The position numbers and the translations under genes were made by a program. The notes under the pieces were generated by a model that had not been told where the DNA came from, did no database searches, and saw nothing but the letters and a program-made list of their open reading frames with translations. Source: Escarpia spicata (Eukaryota; Annelida; Polychaeta; Sabellida; Siboglinidae). From it: a DNA stretch of 64,000 bases. Below, piece by piece: positions 13,500 to 24,817 of this stretch; the first letter of the stretch is position 1; each line of letters starts with the position of its first letter. The stretch spans positions 33,282,373-33,346,372 of the forward strand of contig OZ023214.1 of assembly GCA_963995525.1 (NCBI GenBank). The letters run 5' to 3'.

Positions 13500-13900
13500 G
13501 ACAGCGGAAGATGGGGGGGGGGGGGGGTGGTGGGGTAGTTCTTCTTATTATTCTGCATCGCGCCGCGGTAATTTAACCTTCTCCGCTGCCTCGGCTCTCA
13601 GCTGATGACATCGAAGACGAGCGGTGGCGGTGGGAATATTTCTCGCGGGCCGCGGCGACGTTCAAAATTGTTGAAGCTCATTAGAAACCTCCAGTTGCAC
13701 CCCATTGACAATCGCCACGAAAAAAAACACCTTATGGATTCCAGAATACTTCGATTTGCCCATTGACGCTCGCCAAAAACCCACATGCACGCTCAGATTT
13801 ATTCGGGGGGGGAGGCAGAACCATAATATGTCTGCCCTCAGCGAAATTCCAGGGGCAGTTACCCCTTTGCACCCTGTTCCCACGCATATGACTCACCATA
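13500..13900 (-). repeat. Dispersed poly-G repeat family, copy
   Basis: A G homopolymer near 13512 is followed by CTTCTCCGCTGCCTCGGCT and GATGACATCG (reverse complement of the 12 kb module). Next comes a CCTCCAGTTGCACC module with GACAATCGCCACGAAAAA. A second G run near 13805 leads into GAGGCAGAACCATA and GAAATTCCAGGGGCAG. The same order of modules appears at 37370-37790, so this is a mobile or dispersed unit rather than chance. Confidence 0.75.
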
Positions 13901-15705
13901 GAAACGAGCGCATTGGCTCGCAGCAGCATCTTAATTGTATATTAGAGTGTGCACGTGTCTTTTACGACCAGCACGTGACTCCATACTTGTCAATGTGACG
14001 ATGATAAAGAAAACGACAGGGCAGAACTATTGTCCAGTGGCAGACCAACGGATGTGGAATATTTTATGAAATATGTCCGATCAACAGTAACATTGAAGGC
14101 ATTCCGGCAAACATCTAACTCACCTATTTTGCTTCTAATATGGGATCGGGCAAGTTTTTGTTATAAAATGCCATTTTTGACCTAATACAAGTTTTTAATT
14201 AATATCTTGAATCTCATAATATTATACCTGTCCAAGGACAACAACATATATATTTAGTACGCAAAAATAAGATGGATATGAATGGTAGTTTTCGAGATAT
14301 CATGTTTTCAAAATGAGGTTTTAGCAGTTTAGCACCTGGCAGGAGACCAACAAACATTAAAAAAATACAACTTAGGCAAATAAATAGATGAACACTTGGA
14401 AGATACATTTTATATGTAGGCATTAAAACAAGTTTCATTGAGCTGTATTGTGTTGTTTGGTTTTTATCTGACTTTTTGTGAATGGGTTTCCTTTCCCTGA
14501 TCACCTTGAGTCAGGGAAAACTGTCAAAACTATACAACTGTTCTGGACATGAAACCAGAACATCCATTACAACATAATAAAGTAATTACATGAAGAAATA
14601 ATGGGATATTTCTAATGTACTTTAGTTAAAAAGTTAAGTTCTGTAAGAAATATAGCTTACTTTGTATAAGTATAACTGCTTTTTTTTAAATAATATTAAA
14701 TTAAAACTATCTGTAGTCGCATATTTAACACAACCACTGTTTCTTTGCAATTTTGTAAATTTTGATATTCGTTTTAAAATATATTAATGTACATTTCAAA
14801 ATGATTTGGTCGTATAACAAAAGGAACAACCAGCCTACGTTCTTATGAAAGTTATAACTAAATGTCGTCGATCTTGGCCCGCCGTCCATTCTACCATCGA
14901 CATTACTTTATTATATGATATTATATTTGCTTTAATTTGACATATGTACACTATTTCCAAAGTAGAGTAAAAAATAGATATTATTTAATAAATACGATTT
15001 TCCATGCGTATCCGTAGATCGTATGCACAATTTGAAAGTCGGCCTAAATAGCAACGACATGCCAACATAATTATTATCGCCGGTCGGACATGGTCGTAGT
15101 AGCATCTTTTGCCGACATTCCTGTTATTGACTAAATATTTCGTAGTTCCCTAATCGTTTTTAACGTAACACATACATGTTACAGTATACATAAAACATAT
15201 TCGATCATGTAAAGTGGGATAACAAACAGTGAAAATAGCACAAAGAATGTTGAGCAAAATATCAGTTAACGACGGGTATAGCATGCCCCTCACACCAAAG
15301 ATCGACTTGTACTATAGCGCACATTGCTAAGGTTGTGTGGATCAGTCTATTTTATCGCGATGGGAGATCCACTTTTAACAGTAAACAAATACTCAAATTA
15401 TTCGCTACGCGTTATCAATACAATATTATTTGTTGTGTAGATCATATTTATTTGCAATTAGGAACCACAATATACCGAAATATCTTGCATATGCATCGAC
15501 AAAAATATTAGAAACGTAACTAACGGCACGAGTAGCGAGCGAGCTACCGGAGCCGCGCTAAGCGTCGGTACTCGGGTAAAATTCGCAAATCTTTCACCTT
15601 TCAAGTATCGGCGCGGCAACAAATTTAATGTAGCTAGCCGCTCACCGCCCGATTGTCTATGCTGCGACGCATCTCGACGGTCGTAGGCAAATCGCGTATG
15701 ATCGT
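13901..15705. other. AT-rich DNA, no gene recognised
   Basis: Only short open frames without known motifs are present. Homopolymer and AT-rich words dominate 14150-15000. A GC-richer patch at 15530-15660 carries no tRNA or coding signature. Confidence 0.5.
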
Positions 15706-15985
15706 AAAGGTAGGTAAAGCTAAGTTCTTATACAGCGCAGTATCCAGTCCTCAGGACTGCTCAAAGCACTTTACACTTTAGTCCCTGGCAGACCTCTTCA
15801 ATCGAACACCATCTCGACTTCTCTGGGACGAATATCCACCACTGTCTATCGCGTACAGCTGGGTGAACTGAAGCAATGTAGAATAAACGAACTTGCCCAA
15901 GGTTCGACACCGCCGCACTGGATTCGAACCCACGTTCTCTCAGTTGAGAGCCCTGAGCTTTTAAAGCTGCGCTACTGCGCTCTAC
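15706..15985 (-). repeat. tRNA-derived SINE, family A, copy 1
   Basis: On the minus strand a tRNA-like head has an A-box-like AGCGCAG word and a B box GGTTCGAATCC, beside a GAACGTG word. A conserved body follows (GGGCAAGTTCG, CAGTTCACCCAGCTGTA). The tail contains TTTGAGCAGTCCTGAGGACTG and TATAAGAACTTA. The tail resembles L2/CR1 3' ends, suggesting LINE-driven mobilisation. This copy lacks the middle segment containing GCGTGGCTGAATGC. Confidence 0.85.
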
Positions 15986-16538
15986 ATAAGCTAGTGACTG
16001 GCCTACGACTGACCGCCGCACACCGGTTAGCTGTGACGCAACGAAGGGCAAATTGCCGTTAGAAACTATGTATTTGTTATGGTAATTACCAACAAATCAA
16101 GTCGAAAATATAGGCGTACATTTGTCTTGGTAAATTAGGCATAGTACAAATTAAAACAAATATATCACAATTATAATTGCAATTTTTAAGTTGATAATGT
16201 CGATTATGATTACCATATGTGTCCTTTGTAAATAAATGTTGCTCGAACAACTTTATTATTTGCAATATTTTTAGAAGACGACTGTGCCAATACTGTTCAT
16301 TGCAATACAATTTAGTACCGCTCATTGATTAAACGAAGTCATACCATTGAGAGTGGTGTGCATCGAGTTTTAACCAACTTTGAAGGCGTGATGCAAAGCC
16401 TGTTACAGAGTTGATTGTACACGATTACAATAGAGTGTCGTAGGAGGTCTATATAGCGTGCATGAGAGGAATGAAGACGGACAACTGTACAGTTTCCGAG
16501 AATCACATCGAAGAAGTTAATTATGCCTTCGACCGATA
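15986..16538. other. Nothing recognised
   Basis: No coding motif or repeat is seen between the SINE and the pogo-like element. Confidence 0.5.
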
Positions 16539-16608
16539 TTGGACCAGTCGGGGTGTCCTATGTTGGACCACTGGTCCAATGTAAAACACCCGTGGTCCAC
16601 TATACGTA
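16539..16608 (+). repeat. Left terminal inverted repeat of the pogo-like element
   Basis: It aligns with the reverse complement of 20048-20115 over about 70 bp with two small gaps. Three or four TTGGACCA/TGGTCC words lie at regular spacing and would be plausible transposase binding sites. Confidence 0.85.
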
Positions 16609-18779
16609 CCATCCCATGCAACACACATGATATATGAAAATGTGTCATACTGAAGTTTCTGCATGTGTATATTAGACTCCTACTTATGGCCCGGGACCTT
16701 GTTGAGTAACAGGGGAGGCCTACATTTTTAATCACGGGGTATATTATTTTCTGAAATGTTCACTTTGTTTGACAGTTTTACTGGAATATGCGGGAAACTA
16801 AAAAACAAATAATATTTGTTTCTTCAAAACGCCTCATTATTTAATTGATAATCACCACACCTTGCTTAAAGTTTGATAGACATGGCTATTATTTTCACAG
16901 ACAAGCAATAATGTGAAACTGCCTCTTATTATGTTATCAATGGTCAATAATTGCATATGTGGCACGTATACTTAACCCGTAGCAAGCATCATAAGTCGAT
17001 CACGCTCATTTGGGCAAAAACATCCCGTATTCAAACCTAGCCCCTCCTGCCAGAACGACCAAAACTAAAACATGGTTTATTTAGTTTTAGATACAAAATA
17101 CTATTATTATTATATTATATCAATGACATACTTAGGAATGTCGCATCTGTTTGATTGATTTAGGCTACAAATTATATTTTCCAGAGACAAAACGGAAAGT
17201 GGACACAAGAGGAACTGGATAGAGCGGTCATGTCATTCAGAAATGGAGACGCCGGCCTCAACGCAACTAGCAAGACCTAGGGGGTTCCGAAGGCTACCCT
17301 GAAGCGGCACCTAAACAACAAAAACAAAATCGCTAATGGTCCAAGAAAGTATTTTGGTCGCCCTTGCACTCTGCCGCCAGAGTTGGAGAACATGCTGGTG
17401 GAGCATGTTTTAAAACTGGAGAATATGCTGATTGGTATGACCAGGAAAGATTTGATGGATATGGCATATCAGTTGGCTGAAGCGAATGGGATAAGGCATT
17501 GCTTTAACACTTAAAAACAAGCAGCTAGCAGACATTGGTACCGTGATTTTATGAGGAGACACCCTGAACTCTCCCTCCGTCAAGCCGAGGCAACTTCTAT
17601 TACGAGAGCCAAAGGGTTTAATCGTGAGAGTGTGCATGAGTTCTACGATAAACTAGAAACTTTGGTTGACACGTACTGATTCGATGCTACAAACATCTTT
17701 AACGTGGATGAATCGGGTATAACAACTGTGCAGAAGCCTGGCCGGGTCTTTGAGAAAATAGGGAAAAGGCAAATCGGATCTCTTACTAGTGGTGAGAGAG
17801 GCTTTACTACAACAGTGGTGTGCAGCATGACTGCAGGGGCAACTATGTTCCACCAATGATAATTTTCAGGCGTAAACGCATTATAGAATCACTGGAAGCG
17901 TCAAAGTGAATAATGAATCAGGCTGGATGAACAAGGAACTCTTCGTCGTCTGGCTGAAGAACTTTGTATCTCATGTTGGCTGCACCAAAGACAAACATGT
18001 TCTGTTGATTTTTGATGGTCATTCGTCACACACGAAAAATACTGAAGCAATCCATTACGCCCGGGACAATGGAGTCGTCATATTATATATTCCTCCACAC
18101 ACAACGCACCGTCTCCAACCCCTTGATCGGGTTTTCTATAAACCTGTGATGACCTATTACAATGTGGAATGTGACACTTGGCTGAGGACCAAACAAACTA
18201 CAGTCACCATCTCCTCAGTCTGTCGTATCTTCGGAAGGGCATACGTACGCTCTGTTTCCATGGTAACTGCTGCCAATGGTTTCAAGTGCACAGGCATTTG
18301 GCCTTGTGATCGGAACATATAGACTGATGCAGATTTCGCCGCGGCTGGAAGGTTCAAGTTGTCCTACTCGGAAACTGGTATAGATGTTCCATCGAATTCT
18401 GCCTGAGATGCCACTGTGCAGAATGACAATTCGTCAAATACAACAACCTCGTCCGCGAGCGAGCAACAGTCCAACAACCGAAGCCTGTCCACGTGCGACC
18501 GACAGTCCAATGATCCATGTCCGCCCACAAACAAGTAACAGCTCAATGAGCTGAGCTCATCCACAAGCACCAGGCAGAATAATTTCAGGCATGTCACAAC
18601 CAACCCATGCCCATCAGTGAGAGATCAACAGTCTAACAAACCTAGCCTGTCCGCGAATGAGCAACAACAGTATAATGACCCAAGCCCGTCTACAAGCGAG
18701 CAACAATCCAACAACCAAAAGCTGTCCACGAGAGAGTAACAGTCCAATGATCCATGCCCATCCACAAGCAGCAGACAGA

Positions 18780-19260
18780 GTGGTTTCAGGTGTGTCGCAA
18801 CCAATGCAGATGGACGTTGTTTCTTCCGAGTCGTTGTTATTTGTCAAGATCTCGATATGCAGCATGCAGAAAGAGACAACGATGGCAATTTAAAGGACCT
18901 GCGAATGAGAATGCGAGAAATGACTTCCGCTGATGCGCTACAATCCAACACGATTGTACATATGCTAGACAACGTTGGCCTTTATGAAAACATTGATGAG
19001 AGGAAGGTGAACGCAGATCTACCTCAGAGACTGTGCTATGCATCTATCGAGGACAGAATCGCATCAATGGCGAATCCCAGTGAAATTATTGGGGATATAG
19101 AGATCGTTGCAACGGCACGCTGTCTACAACGACCAGTGCATGTCTGCGTTGGAGAGAGTGTACTTGAATTTGGGACGGAATTTCAGGAGTCTGGTGCAAT
19201 TATGCTCAAATACATAAATCTGAGTGAAGATGCTGGTCATTGTGAAGCATTAGTCCCAAT
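18780..19260 (+). pseudogene. OTU-type cysteine protease domain within the transposon protein
   Basis: In frame with the DDE domain, FRCVATNADGRCFFRVVV carries the OTU signature Asp-Gly-x-Cys-hydrophobic-Phe-Arg. The putative catalytic Cys codon is 18818-18820 and the upstream Asp is 18809-18811. The matching His lies in GHCEALVP (19238-19240), 140 codons later, a spacing typical of OTU deubiquitinases. Between them sit a short helical region, SIEDRIASMANP, IGDIEIVATARCLQRPVHV and SGAIMLKYINLS, which fits the usual D-x-E/A-I-x-A-L-A-x-x-x-x-x-I-x-V pattern. From 18740 to 19408 there is no stop. Protease activity on ubiquitin-like conjugates is inferred from the family, and the host copy is dead because of stops elsewhere. 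Confidence 0.8.
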
Positions 19261-19549
19261 CACGGGGCAGCTTACTGATCAACCAGAGCTGGTTAGAAAG
19301 GTCACCACTCCTGCAATCATGTCTCCCATCCCAAAACCAGCGATTTCTAGGGTCAAGAGAAGAACCACCAAGTCGGAAATCATAAACTCCAGTCCCTATA
19401 AAAAACTTTAACAACAAAAGTCAAAAGGCACAAAAGTAGGCATAACTCAACAGTTGGCAAAACAAATAGAAAGACAACAGATCCAATTAAGAAAAAAAAG
19501 AAAAAAACGGCAGCTTTCTCCTGCCAGCCAAAACGAAAAAAGTGGTCAA

Positions 19550-19693
19550 TGTGACAACGAATCTTGGTAATGTGTACTGTGTAACGAACAACGAAAAGAA
19601 ACCATGGTGAAATGTGTACACTGTGGGATATGGATACATATGAATTGTGCTGGTGGCCTGCCCTATAACTATCGATGTGACATGTGTCAGTAA
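19550..19693 (+). pseudogene. C4HC3 (PHD-type) zinc finger at the C-terminus
   Basis: The last in-frame segment has CVLC (19571-19582), CVHC, then GIWIHMNC and finally CDMC just before the TAA stop. Spacing and the Trp before His are those of a PHD/C4HC3 finger. It is preceded by a basic stretch (RKKRKKRQL). A single stop (TAA, 19568-19570) interrupts just before the finger. PHD fingers usually read histone tails, so a role in chromatin targeting is possible but inferred. Confidence 0.75.
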
Positions 19694-20047
19694 AAGATCG
19701 TATTCCTAATTTGGTGATCAGGGACCATCAATTACCGACTGGTATCTTTTTGTCATTATTAGACACTCTACTGGCCATTATTCCGTTGGTTTGTTCGTTT
19801 ATCCGTGACAGACTCTATCATGGCAATCACTTCGTTGGCGTATTCTTCTATTCGTGACAACATATAATAGTTTGTTCTCAGTTCATAATTAAATTGTGTC
19901 AAATCTATTTGGCGTTTAGTCGTCACATGTCATTTGTATGCTCATTGGAACGCCGTAGTTTTCGTGATTTATGCATTAAGCGACTATCTTCTTATAAGTC
20001 TGAAGTGGGTGCTGAACCTTGGTTTCTTTCAAAGCATCAAGACAGTT

Positions 20048-20115
20048 GACGTATATCGAACCAGAAGCACCTATATTGGACCACCTGGTCCAATATCAGG
20101 ACCACTGTAGTCCAA
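20048..20115 (-). repeat. Right terminal inverted repeat of the pogo-like element
   Basis: This is the counterpart of 16539-16608. It contains a 9-bp-arm palindrome at 20075-20094 and ends GTCCAA next to the TA duplication. Confidence 0.85.
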
Positions 20116-20117
20116 TA

Positions 20118-21067
20118 TATGTCATCCGTTACCAATTACGAAAAACACTTTTTTACATTTTGTGGAAAAAAATAACAAATGCATTGACCCTATTTCCTGC
20201 TTGCACACAGAGCTTGTAGTAACTCGTGGCCTGATCCTTGATAATCCTCGATATCACGTACAGGAATGGAGAAAGATTGCTCGGAAGTTAGGTGTTCAAT
20301 ATCGGTGCACTTTCCCAACGCAATTAACGAGTGAAAACAATCGATATGGCTATAACAGAGGGTTGTCTTTCTCAAGACAAACGCACAGACGGTGCTTGTT
20401 TAATAAATCCTTCATATGCTTGAGCGTGTTGACAAGACGGCATGCTGATATGGACATTGCGCGTCTTCAGGTTCAACAGCAGTCACGTGGGCACGGAAGC
20501 TCGCAGGCCAGGTTAAGAAAATGGTGGGGAGGCGATCAAGTGGCGCCACGATGCGTAATTTTGGTGACCCTCTTCGAGTGACAAATGTTCGGGTTTTGAT
20601 CGATGCAAGTGTATATTTTATAAGGAAGCGTATACGCATGTAGGACGCATGTGACGAAGTTTGGCGGCTCTATGTCGTCGTTTTGATGGTTAGGTGAGAA
20701 AGTAAAAGATCGTCCTCATCCCCCTCTCCTGTTATTTTATGGGTCACTTTCACTTCTGGTCTCATCACAGGGAAATGGGAAAACAGCCTTTTATTGGTTA
20801 GTCTACTGACTTTTTCTACAACCGAAACTCTTATGCGAGTGCGAAACACCAAAAGGTGTGGTTTGCTTCCACTTAATTAAATGGTGCTATTGGGAATCTT
20901 CATTGTGAACATAGAACATAAATAAATACAGTAGATCCACACAAATTATATATAACGGGCGCTGCGTGTGATTTCAACCAGGGTAGGGGGCAATTGAAAT
21001 AGGTGCGGTAACACAGCCCTGAAGACTGTATAAATACTATTCATGGTTTACAATCAGCATGTTGCAT
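20118..21067. other. Nothing recognised
   Basis: Short open frames on both strands, including one of about 139 codons at 20162-20581, show no family motif. No repeat is evident. Confidence 0.5.
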
Positions 21068-21392
21068 TGTGGAGTAGCACAGGGGTAAGACCTCCAGACT
21101 CTCGACTGAGAAAATGCGGGTTCGAATCCAGTGCGGCGGTGTTGAACCTTGGGCAAGTTCGTTTACTCTACATTGCTTCAGTTCATTCAGCTGTATGAAT
21201 GAGTACCTGGCTATGGACAGTAGTGGATATTTGTGTACGAATAGTCTTCGTGCATTAATTGCAGCGTGGCTGAATGCTTCCCAGAGAAGTCAAAATGGTG
21301 TTTGATTGAACAGGTCTGCCAGGGAGTAAAGTGTAAAGCGCTTTGAGCAGTCCTGAGGACTGGATACTGCGCTATATTAGAACTTACCTTTT
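21068..21392 (+). repeat. tRNA-derived SINE, family A, copy 2 (near full length)
   Basis: The head has GTAGCACAGGGGTAAGACC (A-box region) and GGGTTCGAATCC (B box). The body has GGGCAAGTTCG, CAGTTCATTCAGCTGTA and GAGTACCTGGCTATGGACAG. A segment with GCGTGGCTGAATGCTTCCCA follows, then the tail TTTGAGCAGTCCTGAGGACTG and GAACTTACCTTTT. This copy shows every family module and is a useful reference for the others. Confidence 0.9.
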
Positions 21393-23142
21393 GCATTGTG
21401 GTCACATATTTTGCAGACTATGACTTATTTGTTGAAATAAAACATTTCATTGTCACAGACACATAATAATATTGACGCAATAATAAACAGTTCAAGTCCA
21501 TTATAACGTGACTTATCGAGTAGTTTTTATTCAAACATAATTTCTGTAGTGCATACAACATACAGGAGCTAGCTGTTAACATGACGACATCGATCTACCA
21601 CTAGTGGCCGTGAAAGACAACGCTGCGGCCCACACGCTGTTTGATGTAGATTTGCCTAACTCGCTGCAGTGGCAAAGACACGCATAACAATGTGGTGTGA
21701 TGTCACAACAAACATTCTGACCAATGAGTGGTATTTACCAAAACACCATGCTGGGCTTAAAGTAAAACAAATATACATGAACGATTTTGAAGTATGTACA
21801 CTTCAAGTTACCTCATTATGGTACAACTAACTGCATATACTTTAAAAATAGTCTAAGTTAATTAAACTACCATAACATTGATCACTTGTTAAATGGAATG
21901 GTGACATTGACCTTCAATGAATTCTGGACCACAGTACACCGCTGAGCAAATACCAAATGTGACTCGTACACATGTTGTACCATCACGTACACACAGTAGA
22001 GCAATCAAGTGAGACAATGGGTGTATGGTCAATGTAATTATACAAATAAATAACGATGTTTACAGATATGAAATTATACCATATACATCATACACATAGA
22101 GAACATATAATGCTAAATAATACAAACAATTATTACCATATATACCCGGTACTAAAACATCTCATTTTCCTTGTAACATCGCAAATATTGATTGTGACAT
22201 ATTCTGCTAATATAGAAATTAATAGCTTGTTAACATCGCTTCTCAATTACAGTATTTTTTAATATACATAAAAAAACTGTTCTAAACATTCCAAAGCAAT
22301 GACGTTTTATGTTAAAATTTAACCGGTTATACAAATGTTGGAGTATGCGTATTTTAGTAGCTGCATATTTACCATAAATTAGCAACATCTGCCATAGATA
22401 GTAACCTCACATGGTAAACGTGAATGACACATGAAGACATAACACAGCAAAGCAATAACGCACGAGACACAATAAATAGGCAGTTCAACAAAAAATCTCT
22501 TTCGTTCTACGCAATGATTTTTTCAACACAGACTAACTTAAACCTAAGAACATAATCATCCCCCTAATGCATCCTTCAATGTTAAAACAGCAAGTGAAAC
22601 ACAGCTGTCATCAAATCGATGACATTTAGCATAAATTGGATCAAATTTCAAAAAAGAAAACAACATGGATAATGTTCAGCCTAACACGATCCAACAGTGA
22701 ATGAGATAAGTGACCAGAAATACACCACCAAAACACAAGTTAAAAGAAACCACTACACAGGTGCCTGTGAAAAAATTAGCTCTGCACAGACTGGCTTTCT
22801 GCACACGATGCAGGAACCAGCTGGCAGGTTTTGTTGAAGTGCCTACAATATAATGTCAAATAAAGTCATATCAGAATGAAACTTTTATATACAGAACACG
22901 TTTTTATCTAGCGCTAATGATAACTTAAACATCTAAACAAAATAACTACAAAAGCATAACTGACCTTTCTTTCCCATGAGCATTCATTAAGAGACAGCTA
23001 ATTTACTGCCATGATAATTATGTAGAATTAAATATATGTCGATGACGACTGTGTTTGGCTTTGTACATTCAGACACGTCAATCATACTACACTGTATATA
23101 CATCAAACGCAACAGTATCAAATAATAACAGTATTGTCTTCT
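21393..23142. other. AT-rich DNA without genes
   Basis: No coding motifs are seen. Short AT-rich runs and scattered TACATATA words occur, with nothing repeated enough to name. Confidence 0.5.
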
Positions 23143-23600
23143 GTAGTGAAGGATGACGCAATAGACAGGGCGTCATGGTCAGGAGAGACAAGGAAGTGAC
23201 ATATGTAGTGAAGGATGTCGCAATAGACAGGGCGTCATGGTCAGGAGAGACAAGGAGGTGACATATGTAGTGAAGGATGACGCAGTAAACAGGGCGTCGT
23301 GGTCAGGAAAGACAAGGAGGTGACATATGTAGTGAAGGATGACGCAATAGACAGGGTGTCATAGTCAGGAGAGACAAGGAGGTGACATATGTAGTGAAGG
23401 ATGACGCAATAGACAGGGCGTCATGGTCAGGAGAGACATGGAGGTGACAGAGATTGTGGAAGAGGACGCAATAGTCAAGGCGTCACAGTCAGGAAAGACA
23501 TGGAGATCACAGAGATTGCGGAGCAGGGCGCAATAGACAGGGCGTCATAGTCAGGAGAGACATGGAGGAGATATAGATTGTGGAGGATGACGTGTGACAG
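23143..23600. repeat. 62-bp minisatellite, about 7-8 units
   Basis: GTAGTGAAGGATG recurs at 23143, 23205, 23267, 23329 and 23391, exactly 62 bp apart. Two to three more diverged units follow, with GATTGTGGA or GATTGCGGA replacing the start. Each unit contains the imperfect hairpin GACGCAATAGACAGGGCGTC (GACGC and GCGTC arms). The array has no long open frame and no coding signature. Confidence 0.95.
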
Positions 23601-24035
23601 GGTTGGGAGGAGGGGTGTAGAGGAAGAGAGACTGGAGGAAGGGATGGATGAATTGTATCTGACCCTGACATGTCAGGTGGTGCACATGGAGGGTGTCAAT
23701 GTATCGTTGTGCACTGAGGTCCCAATCAATAACCACAACAAGAGTTCAATGATGTCTGGACGTGGTCTATACATTACATTGAGGCCAATCCACAGGTCAA
23801 TAGATGGCTGTGAACAAAGGACCCTGAAATACACTATCGAGAACTCTCGAGATGACTAAAAACAACACAGAAATAACACACTTGTTCAACTGAACATTTT
23901 GTTTTCGTGGGATCACACCACCAGCCATATTACATAGTACATTACCCACCCCGGATAGTTTCCATGACGATAATACCCATAGGCGCGGGAACAGCTATCG
24001 AGGGTTAGAATTATAACTTGGTTTATAACAGCACT
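23601..24035. other. Nothing recognised
   Basis: An open frame continues out of the minisatellite to 23859 but shows no conserved motif. Confidence 0.5.
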
Positions 24036-24290
24036 GCACCCCCCCCCCCTCCGTTTTCGGATGTCATGAGTTCACAGCCGAGACAGCGGAGAAGTTGAAG
24101 TTACAACGGCGAAAAAATGTCAACAGGTCACAGTCGAGCCAACCGAGACAGCCACAAGGTGAAGGAAGATGTGAAGATATGTAACGGAGCGGCGGCGGAC
24201 ATTTTTCAGTAGTGCTGAAGCTCCAGTAGTCCCCAAAATGAATTTGAAACCTGTTTAGAAACCTCCAAGCTGTCAATCCTCGGTATGCCC
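24036..24290 (+). repeat. Dispersed poly-C/G repeat family, copy
   Basis: A C homopolymer is followed by TCGGATGTCATGAGTTCACAG, then GAGACAGCGGAGAAGTTGAAG, a second CACAGTCGAGCCAACCGAGA block, and TTTAGAAACCTCCAAG at the end. Order and words match the copies at 12 kb, 13.5 kb and 37.4 kb. Confidence 0.75.
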
Positions 24291-24817
24291 CTGAACACGT
24301 AGGCCTTCTTTGAAGGCTTTTGTGTTGGAGTGACTCTAAAATGTCATAAATGTTCGCTCATTGCGTGCTTCAGTCATTGTCGGCGACATCAAACTGAATT
24401 ACTTGTGGCTCATCAGATCCACGTGAGACGAACACTTTTTAGACGCCTGAGTTTGAAATGCCATGTTACACTATATCACCCAGCGTTCTAAACGCATGCA
24501 ATAGTTGGCATAAGCTAGTAATACATGTTTCGTCTCGCATGCTTCAGGTACTGGAAAATTGATAACGAAGATATAAATTCGGACAGTCACTCGAGACTCT
24601 TAATAGCCATTCAAAATGGCTTGGCGATCCAATTTTGGGTCGAGACCCAAGGTGTAAGAATCGTTGTTCTAGCCCATGTATTACACCGGTGTTAGACTGC
24701 ATCGTCACAAAAGTGCACAACCAAGTGTACGATGATTAAATGTGTAATAATACATCGAATTACTAATGCATCGCAATAGTAAATGTGACGATTAATACCT
24801 CCTCTCCTTTTTAGGAG
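24291..24817. other. Nothing recognised
   Basis: No coding or repeat signature is seen until the LINE begins with GGAGGTATTAATAACAATGA near 24818. Confidence 0.5.

Larger units (their letters stand above)
17184..19693 (+). pseudogene. Decayed pogo transposase fused to OTU and PHD domains
   Basis: The coding part begins after a TATTTTCCAG acceptor-like site with GKWTQEELDRAV and VPKATLKRHL (helix-turn-helix), then FGRPCTLPPELE. The DDE_1 domain follows: RRHPELSLRQAEATS, ESVHEFYDKLE, then NIFNVDESGI (first Asp, 17707-17709). Next are LLIFDGHSSHTKN (second Asp, 18014-18016) and LQPLDRVFYKP (third Asp, 18125-18127), 36 residues apart. TGIWPCDRNI and DADFAAAGRF close it. From 17906 to the final TAA at 19691 everything stays in one frame. 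That covers a Ser/Gln-rich linker (18400-18780), OTU (18780-19260), a Lys/Arg-rich stretch near 19480-19515 and a PHD finger. Stops lie at 17278, 17512, 17678, 18319, 18403, 18538, 18738, 19409 and 19568, and two frameshifts lie at 17840-17905. The N-terminal exon upstream of 17184 was not identified. Confidence 0.85.
16539..20115 (+). mobile_element. Pogo-like DNA transposon encoding HTH-DDE-OTU-PHD protein
   Basis: This is a full-length element of about 3.58 kb. It has imperfect terminal inverted repeats of about 70 bp, beginning TTGGAC on the left and ending GTCCAA on the right. It is flanked on each side by the dinucleotide TA (16537-16538 and 20116-20117), the target duplication of the Tc1/mariner/pogo group. 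Each repeat contains an internal palindrome: TTGGACCACTGGTCCAA at 16563-16579 and ATTGGACCACCTGGTCCAAT at 20075-20094. Inside is one decayed coding lineage on the plus strand: CENP-B-type HTH, DDE_1 transposase, Ser/Gln-rich linker, OTU-type protease and PHD finger. About eight to nine stops and two frameshifts indicate an old insertion. Classification as pogo/Tigger-like rests on the DDE motifs and TA duplication. The added OTU domain is unusual. Confidence 0.88.

Noticed and set aside
23143..23600. CRISPR array
   Set aside because: Whole 62-bp units are alike, with no unique spacers, in an animal genome. It is a minisatellite.
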